A DNA stretch of 64,000 nt from Microglena sp. YARC (lineage: Eukaryota; Chlorophyta; Chlorophyceae; Chlamydomonadales; Chlamydomonadaceae). Below, piece after piece: positions 1 through 10,575 of this stretch. Each line of letters starts with the position of its first letter. Position 1 is the first letter of the stretch. The position numbers and the translations under genes were made by a program. The stretch lies in contig CM039467.1 in assembly GCA_022414725.1 (NCBI GenBank), positions 11,173,744 to 11,237,743 on the forward strand, written 5' to 3'. Under the pieces are notes generated by a model. It searched no databases and was not told the origin of the DNA. It saw nothing but the letters and a program-made list of their open reading frames with translations.

Positions 1-918
1 ACCTCCCATCCTGATCAACTCACCTCCTCCCTTTTTGCCACCACTTGCCCCAAGCTTCCGTGTGCGTTCCGCCACCGGCATCCTACCCGAAGATCCTTCA
101 CACACTTCTGGAGTACAGGTGCCTCTCGCTTAGATCGTGCCCATGTATCGGAGCAGCTCCTTCCTTACATCCTCCAGTGTCAGCCTGCCAGTACGATGAC
201 CTCGGATCATCGGCCCCTTCTCTTACACTTACGCCCCGCTGTCCCTGAAAATGTGGGCCCTGGCGCTAAACGCACACGCATGCATTTTGCGAAGATGGGG
301 AACTTACGCGAGGCCTTCTCTGACTGGCTCTCCCATGCTAGTCAAAGTGCACCCCCCCTTGGGGAGGATGAGGCATTCATCCAATGGTGGCCAAATTTCA
401 AATTTCAAGTCACCAAACAAGCAGCAAACTTCAACCGGATGGCTGCGGCTACACGTCGCTCTTGCTCTGACGCAGTTCAAGCGGCACAAGCAACGTTGAC
501 CGGATCGATTCAGGCAGTTGAGGCAGGGCTCGCCTCTGCCCTACCTCAGGTGGTCAGCTACAGACAAAACCTCATCATTGCCCGTCGGGGTGCTGCCCTT
601 GCCACGGCTGGGGCAGCAAGGCGGGAGTGGCTACATAGCCGTGAACGGCCTTGCCCTTTGCTCACCCAGCTCGAACGTCCACCCCTTGCGTCTAGGCTAG
701 TGCCCGCTCTCACAGCTCCGAGTGGAGGGCTGGTAACTGGTCGATGCATCCCAGCCGTGGTGGGTGCTTATTGGGCCTCTGTATCTTCGCCCCCCCCCCC
801 CTACCCGCTCTGCCAACCTGGCGCAAGAGGATGTGCTCGCTGCTCACCGCCAAGCTTCCAGTCCCTTACCCCCGACAGTGGCCGACTCAGTTGGCTCTCT
901 GTCGGTGGCGATGTCTGA
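1..918 (+). pseudogene. LINE copy A: end of endonuclease domain and linker to RT
   Basis: The frame is open from base 1, so the gene starts upstream of the window. Around 85-230 it reads SRLDRAHVS and then TSDHRPLLLHL, the usual end of an APE-type LINE endonuclease, with the catalytic SDH motif. The following stretch, rich in Trp, Ala and Arg, matches the linker that precedes RT in plant LINE ORF2. The true frame leaves this ORF at a poly-C run near 785-795 and continues in the RT ORF that overlaps it from 764. Block B has a longer C run at the same place and keeps the frame. The ORF end at 918 is therefore an artefact of the slip. Role: target-site nicking for LINE retrotransposition. Confidence 0.8.
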
Positions 919-2005
919 GTGCCGCAAAGCCCTCAAACAGTCACCCCCTGGCAAGTCACCTGGCCCGGATGGGATCCCTGTAGAGTTGTACCGCACTTTT
1001 GCAGACATCTTTACCCCGTTGCTCTGTCGGTTGTTCACAGCCATGGGGACAAGGGAGACCCTTCCCCATAATTTCTTGGAGGGGCTGCTCATCATTCTCC
1101 ATAAAGGCGGGGATCATCTGAACCCTGGCAATTACAGACCTATCACTCTTTTGAATTCTGATTACAAACTGTTGGCTAAGGTCTTGGCCAACCGACTTGG
1201 GCCAGTCCTTCCCCAAATCATATCATCAGACCAATCAGCCTTCCTCCCCCGAAGGCAGATTGGTCATTCTATTCTGTTTCTTCAGCTATTACCGGAATTT
1301 TTCAAAGCTCAAGAAAAATCTGGAGTGCTTGCTTTCCTGGATTTTCGTAAAGCTTATGACACTGTGGATCACTCTTTCCTTTTTCAGTGCCTGGAGACCG
1401 CAGGAATAGGTGGTGGTTTCCTCACCTGGGTACGCCTCCTCCTTTCCTCCACCGACACTCGAGCTATGGTAAACGGCTTTCGTTCTAGAGCGTTTGAGTT
1501 CCTATCAGGTGTCCGACAAGGCGACCCGCTTTCCCCACTCCTCTTCCTCTTTCCTATGCAAGCCCTCCAGCACTGGTTACTGCACCAGAATATCGGGCTA
1601 GACATAAAACCTGGCATCCGATGTACGGGATGTAAGTATGCGGATGATATTATTGTCTTGTTGCGCTCCCTTGATCCAGCCCACGTTCAGGATCTCCTGA
1701 CGTGTATGTCTGTTTTTGGTGCAGCTTCTGGTCTCCATCTCAACCACCACAAGAGCCAGCTACTCCCCATTGGGTTGCCGGTAATAGGTCCTCTTCCAGA
1801 CCAGGTTCTTGGTGTCCCAGTTGTAGAGTCGGCCACTACCCTTGGTATCACTTTTGCCAATGGACACCAAACTACCTGCCCCCCTATGACCACCCAATGG
1901 TTGGACAAGCTCGATCATGTGCAGCAGTGCTACGTACTCACGCCTTGCCAAACTGCCTCTATCTATATTTGGTCGTGGCCTCTCCTCCTCGGCCTACGGC
2001 ATTAG
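764..2005 (+). CDS. LINE copy A: reverse transcriptase domain
   Basis: Non-LTR reverse transcriptase, the part of ORF2 that copies element RNA at the nicked target. The LINE-derived part begins near 790, after the poly-C slip. RT landmarks are in order: KSPGPDGIP near 950, YRPITLLN near 1135, motif A FLDFRKAYD near 1335-1360, motif B GVRQGDPLSP near 1509, and motif C YADD at 1637-1648. All catalytic aspartates are present. The last 25 or so residues are out of frame. A shift near 1925-1935, shared with block B, moves the true protein into another frame. Upstream is the endonuclease piece and downstream is the zinc-domain piece of the same ORF2. The enzyme domain is readable, but the whole ORF2 is broken. 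Confidence 0.88.
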   Translation: MLIGPLYLRPPPPTRSANLAQEDVLAAHRQASSPLPPTVADSVGSLSVAMSECRKALKQSPPGKSPGPDGIPVELYRTFADIFTPLLCRLFTAMGTRETLPHNFLEGLLIILHKGGDHLNPGNYRPITLLNSDYKLLAKVLANRLGPVLPQIISSDQSAFLPRRQIGHSILFLQLLPEFFKAQEKSGVLAFLDFRKAYDTVDHSFLFQCLETAGIGGGFLTWVRLLLSSTDTRAMVNGFRSRAFEFLSGVRQGDPLSPLLFLFPMQALQHWLLHQNIGLDIKPGIRCTGCKYADDIIVLLRSLDPAHVQDLLTCMSVFGAASGLHLNHHKSQLLPIGLPVIGPLPDQVLGVPVVESATTLGITFANGHQTTCPPMTTQWLDKLDHVQQCYVLTPCQTASIYIWSWPLLLGLRH

Positions 2006-3848
2006 TAAGTTGCTCTACCATGCCGAGTTTGAAGGCGTCCCTTTAGACGTGGTATAACAACTTTCATGCCTCACCACTAAGCTGGTGGACCGGGGTCTGG
2101 CCCCAGAATCCACGGCCCTAAAACTTCCAGGTGTTCCTTCTGCTCTCCTTCCTGGCTCCCCGAAGCTGGGCGGGTTTGGAGGTATTCCTTGGCAACACCA
2201 CATCACCAGTCGCCATGCAGTTTGGGGAGTACGCCTCTTCCGTGGCCTTGCGAGGGGGATCCATGACCGGTCCCCGCCCTGGCTCATTGTAGCCTATGAG
2301 CTTCTCCTCACGCTCATGCCCCCTCATATGGCCTCTCAACCCCAGCGTTAGGATTTCTCCATGCTTGTAGGGACACAACCCGCTTCCAAACCTCAGCCTG
2401 TGGCCAAGGCCTCCCCCATGGTCCTCTCCGCCGCATGGCGCTTGGAATAGCCGCCCTCTCCACTGCTGCTGGGCCATTGCGGGATGTCTCACATTGCCCA
2501 CTAGAACTGGGTCCTTGGTGTCTTGCATCACCGCTGTGGGGTAACCCCCTTTTGCCGGCCCCACCCTCACCGCCCCAAGATGCTACTCATAATGCCCCTT
2601 TGAGTGGTATCCCAGGCACTTTTCTAGATGATGTGTTCTATCCTTTGATGCAAATTCCTTCCCTAGTCTGTGTCTCGGATGCCGTCCGCATCTCAGCCTC
2701 CCTCTCTGCCGCCCTTAGGGTGTGCTCCCGACTTGCATGGACTGGTGATGTTCGGCGGAACTTCTGCCGCCGCCACGTTTGGCAGCATGAAGTTACCCGC
2801 AATGGACTCATGCACATGCCTCTTACCATGTCTACGTTTGTAGAGGACCCCCTCCATGTGCAGGGGCTGCTGAGCTCTTTGCTTGATAGCATCCCCCAAA
2901 ATTGGCGGTCACCTCCTCCTCCTCCCCCCTCACCCCCTCCTCCTCATCCCTCCAACCTGACACATGCCCAGCCTGATATCCCGGTCGCTATCAGTGGGCA
3001 GTTGCCTTCTCCTCCAGCCCCCCCCATGTATCCCTCTTGCACCTCCTCAGCCCACGGCTAGGATGGGTCCTCCCCCGCTCGCCCGCCACCCCTCCCCACT
3101 CCACAGGGTTCCCTGTCACTCTAACCAAACTCAAGGTTAAGCATGGCACCGCCTTGCAGAGTGTAGCAACAAAGGGCCTCCAATCTGAGGCACGGGCTAC
3201 GTACGTGAGCCTTGCCTTGGGTCCACCTTACTGCCCACGGTATCTCTCTGCCCGGACACGGGCGTTTGCTAGGCTGCTTCCTTCACTCTGGTCCCTTCCT
3301 TGGGAAAACAGCCAAAAGGACATTTTGTGGCGCCTTATGGCCGATGGCGTTCCATGGGCCTCCTCCCGGGTACAGTTCCGCTGCCCGTGTTGCCCTGATG
3401 TGCCTTCTGACTGCGACCCCCGCCTCCACTGCTTTTGGACGTGCCCCGTTGCTTTAGCGGTCCGTGAGGCTCTCCAGGTTCCCTTGGCCACCCTTTCTGC
3501 CTGCCCCATCCAGAGAGCTAGCCTCTGGGTGTGCAACCCCGCCCCTCCTCAGCCATGGATACCAATGTGTGGGGAATTGTTTGCCTTGCGGCCCTGTCAG
3601 CTATGGATCATGGCCGCCGGCAATTGTGGAGGTTGGCCTCCTCTGTCCGTGGTGAGGCCACTTCCGGCCCTCGCCAGGCCACTCTGTATGAGTTATGGGG
3701 CCTTCCACCTCCTCAGGTGCCAGCTGTTCGCCCCCTCTCAGAGCGGGCTGGAGCACTTGCTGTGGCTGATTTCTGGGCTCGTATTGCTGATTTTGTCGCT
3801 ACAGAAGAGCCCCCTCCTGAGCGCGTGGGAGGACATGGTGGGAGATGA
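1930..3848 (+). pseudogene. LINE copy A: ORF2 C-terminal part with zf-RVT-like zinc domain
   Basis: Continuation of LINE ORF2, spread over three frames. Breaks seen against block B: CAA/GAA-type sense codon to TAA near 2053; loss of one C near 2340; loss of one A near 3055; loss of one C near 3537. The zinc domain (FRCPCC, then LHCFWTCPVA, near 3375-3450) resembles zf-RVT, found at the C-terminus of plant LINE ORF2. It is preceded by a WRLMADGVPW segment typical of that domain. A proline run (PPPPPPSPPPP) lies near 2920-2955. Block B carries the same region as one uninterrupted 525-residue frame. This is a dead copy of a recently active family. Confidence 0.8.
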
Positions 3849-4562
3849 TCACCCCTTCATCAGCCATGGTGGGTCCCGTGTTAACATGGGAGTTCCCAAC
3901 CCTCCACATACGTCAGTGGCGGATCCTCCGATGGCCCATGACCATTCCCCCGACCATTTGCTTCTCTCCCAGAATGAGCTTCTTCCCCTGATCCTCCCTG
4001 ACAGCCTGGATGACTAGCTTGGATTTGTTCTTGTCCCTTTGTAGCAACCGTCTTGTTTCTGGCGGTGTAGGTGATGGGGGTAGCTTCTGTTTTCACTTCT
4101 CGAGTCTCCGTTTGACTTTTTTTTTTTTTTTTTTTTTTAGTTGTGAAAGGATTTTCACCCCAGGATTTCACCCCAGGATTTTCTCTTGACCTGTTTGACT
4201 ACTCTCCTGTGCCCTCTCTCCGTCCTTTAGCTTGATGGTTTCTTGACAGATAGGCTATGAACTCTCTTAGCTTTTCCCCGCTGGTCTTGGTCTTTCGCTT
4301 TTTCTCACGCTTTTTATCGTGTTAGTAGTTCTGCTTAGGTTGTTAAGTGTCCTTTCTTAGCTGTGCTTTTCCTTGTGGCGTTTTGGCTGATGGCTTGGCC
4401 TTGTGTTTGCCTTTAGATAGGGAGTGTTAAGGCCGCCTTTTTAGAGCTCTATGCCTCTCTCCTTGTTTGTTTGGTGATTTTCCTGTGCCTTTTGTCCTTC
4501 ACGTCTTCTTGTAGAATCTCGCTTTTTAGGCCTCGGCAACCCTCAGCCCTTCTACAATATAC
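3849..4562. other. LINE copy A 3' flank / untranslated region
   Basis: Non-coding, T-rich on the + strand, and shared with block B (47913-48560). Near 4118-4175 block A has about 55 extra bases absent from B: a run of over 20 T followed by a doubled TTCACCCCAGGA motif. This looks like a tiny retro-inserted tail in minus orientation. I see no gene. Where the LINE transcript ends and other DNA begins cannot be fixed, because both copies continue with the same flank. Confidence 0.5.
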
Positions 4563-5087
4563 GACACCAATGCAGTTAGAGACATCCCTGATGAGAGAAG
4601 GGTTGGCTTTAAACGCCTCCGATACCAAAAATGGTTCGCAGCCAACAGCAATGATGAGAATGGCTTGATTCCCTTTACATCCGCCTTACATAAGCAGGAT
4701 CAGATTCGTTCTATAGCACAGTTTAGAATGGGTTCCCATTGGCTGAACACAGAAAGAATGAGGGTGGTGGATAGAGCACACATCCCTCGCTCAATGAGAC
4801 ACTGTCAAATGTGTGGGTTCCAAAAACCTGAGGATGAAATGCATATGTTTGAGTGCCCTTTTTATAATGATATTCGCCTCCGCTACCAGAATCTGTTTAC
4901 AGATATTTATAGGCATGTCCATGAGGATACCGACTTAACCGTATGGAATGTGGAATTCTGCGATTCCACATTCAGAACCTTAATGAATGGAAATGGCACT
5001 AAGTCTTTTTGGAGCAACCTAGCCGACTATCTTTCTACTTGTAGAAGAGCAAGACAGGAAGCCCTGGACTGCTTAGTGGCACCGTAA
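4563..5087 (+). pseudogene. C-terminal fragment of LINE ORF2 (second family)
   Basis: Open from the truncation point at 4563 to a stop at 5085-5087, 174 residues. The visible signature is FRMGSHWLN, then CQMCG, then EDEMHMFECPFY, a CCHC-type zinc motif (C-x2-C, H, C) seen at the end of ORF2 in many LINEs. There is no start codon of its own. A Met at 4665 begins the longest conventional ORF, but the family-like sequence starts upstream of it. The RT and endonuclease domains are missing because of the 5' truncation, so it is non-functional. Confidence 0.75.
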
Positions 5088-5360
5088 TTTATTATCCCTT
5101 TTTTTCTTCTTGTGACTTCTCATTTGTTAGCTTCTTACCTCCGCCACTGTAAGTGGTTGAGATCTGGGTCCTGCTCTAAGGGGTTTAATACCTACGCCAC
5201 CAAAACGGTGGTTGGGAGTTTGGTTTGTTTGTCCTCGACACACCCCTGATGTAATGGGGTTTTTTGCTTTGTGGGTGCTTTTTCTTTTTGTTTAAAGCAC
5301 AGAGTCTCATACACCCTCGCGGTGTCAAGTAGACTTTAACATGTAATGTAATGTAATGTA
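4563..5360 (+). mobile_element. 5'-truncated second LINE with (TAATG)n tail
   Basis: A 798-bp insertion present in block A and absent from block B, where the empty site reads CAATATACTCTTTATT near 48555. It is flanked by a direct repeat ATAC (4559-4562 and 5361-5364). It opens in the middle of a coding frame and ends in a short TAATG pentamer array. This is the classic form of a 5'-truncated non-LTR insertion. Its protein differs from the other LINE in the window, so it is a separate family. Confidence 0.85.
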
Positions 5361-5501
5361 ATACTCTTTATTCGCTAGTTTCTCTATGCCTTTGTAGTTC
5401 GCATTGCTTGTTGTCAAGCCTTTTATTTGCTCTTCCGTACGCTTTTTTGGAGGTCACCTCCTGGACCAGGTTCTGAGGGGTATGTTGCCCAAACCCTCAC
5501 T

Positions 5502-7245
5502 GTTATAAAACTGCCCAGCTGCCTCGGCGCTGTTCAGTCTCGGCATTGATTTTTGCTGAGTATGTAACTATATCCTCCCCCTCTCTCTGTCTTTATCATC
5601 CTTGACACTCCGGTCCTTTTCTGCAAGTTGGTTGTGTCGGGTTGTCTTGTGCTTTCTTCCTTTGAGGGCATTATCGCTGCATATTAAGGTGCTCATAGCG
5701 TATGCCCTTGGGTGGTATTTAGTTCTTTTCGTTTGGCCTTCCTCTCTTGTGGTCGGTGGGCTTGGTGTTCTGGATTGCTTACTTTTGCACCCCTCCCCTT
5801 TCCGCTCTCCTTTACGCCTCTTGTTTGTTTCCTTTTGGGGGGCTTGACCTAGTTTGTTTTCAGGTTTGTGGGGGTGCCTTCAAAACCCTCGTGCTTCCGT
5901 GTTATAAAATTGGATGGTCGGCAGGCTGTGCTGCTGTCCAGTCTCGGCAGTGATTTGCTGAGTTTATGTAACGAACCCTCTCTCTCTCTGTCTTTAGCTC
6001 TTTTGGCTCAGCCCTCTTCTCTTGTGTTTGTTGGGCTTGTTGCTCATGTTTGCCTGCCTTAGCATCCCTCCCCTTCACGCTCCCCTTTCCGCTCTTCTTT
6101 CCGCCTCTAGTTTGTTTCTTTTTTGGGACTTGACCTAGTTTGTTTTCAGGTTTGTGGGGGTGCCTTCAAAACCCTCGTGCTTCCGTGTTATAAAATTGGA
6201 TGGTCGGCAGGCTGTGCTGCTGTCCAGTCTCGGCAGTGATTTGCTGAGTTTATGTAACGAACCCTCTCTCTCTCGGCCCTCACTTGTTCACTTGTGATTT
6301 GCTGATTTTATGTAACGAACCCTCTCTCTCTCTTGTTCACACTGCTTCACGATTCGGGTCTCTACCCGGCGATGTAAACATCTTTCACCTCTATCCGGAA
6401 CACCCTGCTTCAGACAGTCGTTGGACCCATGGAAATACCGTTGGACTCAGGTATCAATACGCCAACATGGGTGAAAGTCATTACTTTATCCTGACGCCTT
6501 AGGTAAAGCCACCGCCTGCGGGAGTTCGAGCCTCACTGCCGGAAGACAGCGAGTGTCTCGAGTCCGTTCCCTCAGGGGCGATGGTGTCTCCAATGCCAGG
6601 ATAAGGGGCCATTGTAATCTTTCTTTCTTTCTTGTTCCTTGGTATGGTCCAGACACCGTTGTTAAAGGTCACGGCAACGGGAGTTCGAGCCCCACTGCCG
6701 GAAGACAGTGGGTGTTATCTTGAGTCCGTTCTTTCGGGGGCGGTGGTGTTTCCACTGCCAGGGCAAGTACCACTTGTAATCTATCTTTCTTCTTCCTTGC
6801 ACTCCCGTGCATCATGTTATAAAATTGGATGGTCGGCAGGCTGTGCTGCTGTCCTGTGTTTTGCTGAGTTTATGTAACGTATCCTCTCTCTCTGTTCCTT
6901 GCCATTACCGCTGCAAATTAAGGTGCTCATAGCGCGTTCCTTTGATTCGTCTTTGGCTCTTTTGGTTCAGCCCTCTTCTCTTGTGTTATTTGGGCTTGGT
7001 GCTCTGGATTGCCTGCCTCGGCATCCCTGGTCCCTCCCCTTCACGCTCCTCTTTCCGCTCTTCTTTCCGCCTCTAGTTTGTTTCCTCTTTTGGACTTGAC
7101 CTAGTTTGTTTACAGGTGTGTGGGGGTACCTTAAAACCCCTCGTGCTTCCTGTTATCAAATTGGATAATCTGCAGGCTGTGCTGCTTTCATGTCTCGGCA
7201 GTGATTTGCTGAGTTTATGTAACGAATCCCGACTCTCTCTCTGAG
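5502..7245 (+). repeat. Tandem TATA-containing units, 5 copies (block A)
   Basis: The motif GTTATAAAATTGGATGG, or a variant, starts at 5502, 5901, 6187, 6816 and 7152. Each is followed by a GGCAGGCTGTGCTG core, a GATTTGCTGAGTTTATGTAACG core and a CT-rich run. The two central units are 286 bp apart and nearly identical over their full length. Block B has only four units (48698, 49097, 49726, 50062), lacking one 286-bp unit. The TATAAAA followed by a pyrimidine-rich tract resembles a repeated promoter-type module. That function is inferred. No coding frame of note. Confidence 0.7.
6336..6810 (+). repeat. SINE-like dispersed repeat (tRNA B-box-like) with TTCTT tails
   Basis: Two tandem 3' units end in CATTGTAATC or CTTGTAATC followed by TTTCTTTCTT and TTCTTCTT tails. 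Each contains GGGAGTTCGAGCC, close to a pol III B box, then CACTGCCGGAAGACAG. A diverged copy of the whole stretch lies at about 25467-25805, in other sequence, which shows that it is dispersed. The block-B copy is at about 49246-49720. Family membership is inferred from the tail and the B-box-like motif. Confidence 0.5.
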
Positions 7246-8396
7246 CGAGGGTCTGTCTAGATGACAGGGGACGAAGTGTTGTTCTCATCGTTGCATGGTT
7301 AGACATTTAGTGACGCACAACATGAGCTGAAAGGCTATAGACTCTCTACCGTATTTTTTTTAGTATGCTCCCTCGCGCATGGGGACTAGGAATTGGAAGA
7401 CGGTGAGTAGCCCAGTGTTGGCTGGAAAAACCAGGTAACAATTCAAATTATAAATGAGCAGCCTTCCAAAGTTTTCCTGTTGATAAGTTTGTTTACTGCC
7501 GAAGACGGCTAGCAGCCAAATTGCTGGCTGAAGCTATATTTTTTTTTTAACCTATGTAACCAAGCTCAAGTTACAAATCCAAGGTGACTAGTGATCATCC
7601 AACCACGAAGCACACAAAATGTAAAAGAAAAAGAAAAATACAAAAAATTCATAGCCTGCGTCCTGAGACGCAACCGACCCATAACATACCCATAGCATGC
7701 GTCCTGCAAAGCAGTCAGAAGCATGGGCCGAGCTCACGAAAATATGGTACACCATGTAATGGGGAAGTTGCTAAGAAGACGTGAGAACGGAAAGAAAACA
7801 AAAGGAGTGCAAGAAATCAAAGTCCACTAGCCAAGGCATGCATATATTAAGGGCCAGGTTATATGATCAATTATGATAACCAGGGTACTTCGAAGGGACC
7901 CCAGTGGTTGCGTCCTGGTATACTCCCTAATTCGGTAGGTTGCGTCCTGGGACGCACCCGATTCGGAGGTGGACACAGTCAAATGTTTAGGCTGCGTCCT
8001 ACGTACTATCAACAGAACTCGCAGCCCACGGCAATGGAGTGGTGCGTGGTGGGCCAATCAACTGATGGGTGAGACGCAACCAACATCCTGAACCTGCGTC
8101 CGGGATGCAACGGACCCTCCCATGTTGCGTCTGCGACGCAGGACGCTGCGTCCTGCACTACCCTGATGATAACGTGCGTCATGCCAATTCATAGTTATCA
8201 TTATAATGAAGAGGCATACTTGCCGACATGCTCCCTCAACTCAACGCCCCGCCAAATCCTGTAGAACGTAACATTCATTATGTTTATGATAACTAATTTA
8301 GAGGTAATTCACACCTCTGTCCAGGGTAGCCGAGCGGCCAGAATCCCAACGCTATGCCATACACCAGGAAATCCTCTGTGCTCTTCATGGTACCAA
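7246..8396. repeat. Non-coding, with cluster of GCGTCC(T)/GGACGC motifs (7650-8180)
   Basis: No convincing coding frame. Between 7650 and 8180 there are about ten occurrences of TGCGTCCTG, GACGCA or inverted versions, including near-palindromes such as TGCGTCCTGGGACGCA near 7939 and GCGTCTGCGACGCAGGACGC near 8126. The same cluster is kept in block B (about 50545-51050). At 7505-7575 there is a short hairpin-forming sequence also found at 18850 and 40485. A T-run insertion of about 16 bases near 7540 is absent from block B. Confidence 0.5.
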
Positions 8397-8686
8397 GACT
8401 GGTACCACCTCTTAATCATACAACTAAACCTAGGGTACAGATCCAGGGGAACTTGATGTTCTGGACTTCTGTTGCAATTTGGTGCTATTTTTGGCAGTTT
8501 GCAGTGTTTGCATAAAAAATCGAGCGCGTCCGCACAGTCGTGCAGAGTACATATACTATATATGTAGATCAGCAATTTTTTACTTTTATTGCGCTGAAAA
8601 TGAGGGCAATCAGACGAGGTGAAAGACTGGTACCACCTCTTACTCAGACAATTAAACCTAGGGTACAGATCTAGGAAACAAGTCCT
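8397..8686 (+). repeat. 58-bp direct repeat pair
   Basis: GACTGGTACCACCTCTTA begins at 8397 and GACTGGTACCACCTCTTA again at 8626. Both run on for about 58 bp (CTAAACCTAGGGTACAGATC versus TTAAACCTAGGGTACAGATC). The pair is kept in block B (51293 and 51523). It sits in non-coding sequence upstream of the gag element. Confidence 0.65.
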
Positions 8687-9740
8687 ATGCAGCGTCCCAA
8701 GCGTCACGGAACATTTGCTGAATGTATTGGCATCGGAATTAAAGATGGAAACGTTGGAGCTGACGAAAGACAGTTAGTTATGAGACAGTTGGCTGACGTG
8801 TCAGGCATCAATTTTCCGATCATTCGGACGCACAAACGGGGCAAGCCTGGGAGCTCCCGCCCCCCACTTGGGGGGGCTCCGCCAAAAAAAGGATAACGCC
8901 TGGAGGGGCATGGTGTAAAGAGGACCCTCCCATACTCCCCAGCTGGGGAAAGTCACCATTAGATCCAAGGAATTTAGTGAAGCCGAATGATTGTAATCAT
9001 GCAGTACAAAACAGCAGCATGTGAGTGTGAAGCAGTGCCGTACAGTGCCGTACGGCTAAAGCTGCCATACACCAGTGTTTTTATTTTCAGCTAAAAGCTG
9101 CAGCTTCATGCAGCTCCCGTTACTGGCTATTCAACCAAAGCATCCTATTGTGTCCGGAAGCTAACAGAATCTGCTGTCCAGAACTGTCAAAATCTTGGGG
9201 CTAAGCCCAGTGGCTGGCTCAGGGAACTGCCTAGAGGCTGCTGCTCATAGATGAAAAGAAAAACTATGCCATACACCCTGCCTGTTTGAGCACGACTAGG
9301 TGCTGGTGCACGACTAGGAGTGTGTGTACTGCTAAGGGGCAGGACCCCTGAACTGCCCGAGTAGCTACCTGTCACGCGCGAACGCGTGCCCAAACACTGC
9401 GTACGTAACACGCCAACCTGTCAGTACACGCTGTCGCAAGCGAACACCACGTGCCACACCACGTGCCAAGCGCAGCTACCCCGCAGCTGCGGCAATATAT
9501 TCCCATATCCAATTGCAACCCGGTTGGCATCAGATGCCGGCCAGGACAGCATCATTTCACATCTCAATTCCTTAAGCCCTAAGCCATGAATGAGTTCGCG
9601 CCACAATAAAGAGAGCAGCGAGCTGAACACAACCCTCACTCGTCTTTTGTCTCTCAAGTGCGTTCAGGTAGTGTCTGAGTCGTGATGATGATGCTGCCTG
9701 TTGACAGACCTCATCTTGATTGCCCATTCAGCCTATTGTG
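8687..9740. other. Non-coding stretch, possible retroelement leader
   Basis: No coding frame that survives comparison with block B. AATAAA occurs near 9606. The string CACTCGTCTTTTGTCTCTCA lies at about 9637-9656 and again at about 10189-10208. A repeated terminal-like string of this kind could mark LTR or leader boundaries of the gag/protease element that follows, but I could not define LTR ends. Confidence 0.35.
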
Positions 9741-10030
9741 AGCCGGCTGATCCCATCCATGCCCTTTGCTCGGTTACTAGCAGAGCTGCCCTTGGCTAAT
9801 GGGTATTGATAACACGTAACCATTCCACCCTCCAGCAGCCGAGGCCACCCGTGCCCTTTGCTCGGTTACTAGCAAAGCTGCCCTTGGCTGATTGGTATTG
9901 ATAACACCTAACCATTCCAGCCTCCAGCAGCCGACAGAGCCCATCCGTGCTCTTGACTCGATAGCTTGCTAAGCCGCCCCTGGTTGACTCGTATTAATAG
10001 CTAGTAACCCTTTAGTAAGCCGATCAAACT
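9741..10030 (+). repeat. Three tandem units of about 92-96 bp
   Basis: GCCCTTTGCTCGGTTACTAG starts at 9761 and 9853, and a diverged GCTCTTGACTCG version at 9949. Each is followed by CCCTTGGCT or CCCCTGGTT, then a GTATTGATAACAC-like string and a CTCCAGCAGCCGA boundary. Kept in block B at about 52635-52920. Confidence 0.7.
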
Positions 10031-10575
10031 TCCTTTGCCATTGATCAGTCGTGCAGCCACCTCCAGCCGACTTTCTTCTTGCCCTTTTGAAGCCCGCTAT
10101 TTACTTACTAGAGAGCTAGTCTTACGGCCAGTCAATAACCGACTGCGGCCTTCAATTAATTATTATCTACACTCATTATGTAACACTCACTCGTCTTTTG
10201 TCTCTCAGAACCCTCCCGGGAATTAACCCCCTCTGCGTCCGACCCCCGCTGTCGTCAAGGAACTCCAGACACCACTTTGGCCGCTGTCGTCTCTGCCCTA
10301 CTGCTTCCCCGGACTCCCACGTCCAAGAACACTCAACGCCCAACCAAACGGTGAGAAACGCAACATGAGCCTCCACAGACGCCAGCCAGGGGGCCGGTAC
10401 TGAGGCCCCAAACCATTTGGTACCTCCTGCCAGGGCTACTTTTTTTTTTCTTTCGTTCTAGAGCATCACCACCAGGGACATACCCTGTGGTGGCAGCAAG
10501 TAGACGATGAGCCAGTTCAAGTGGAACTGCTTGGTGTAGAGAACTCCTAAGTAATCCCACTGACTGATTGGTTAG

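Noticed and set aside
6336..6810. Functional tRNA gene suggested by B-box-like GTTCGAGCC
   Set aside because: No A box or cloverleaf at the right spacing; better explained as a SINE-like repeat.
8687..8896. Small ORF ending GSSRPPLGGAPPKKG, present in both blocks
   Set aside because: The frame and N-terminus differ between blocks because of small indels, and no domain is recognisable; it is probably chance in repeat DNA.
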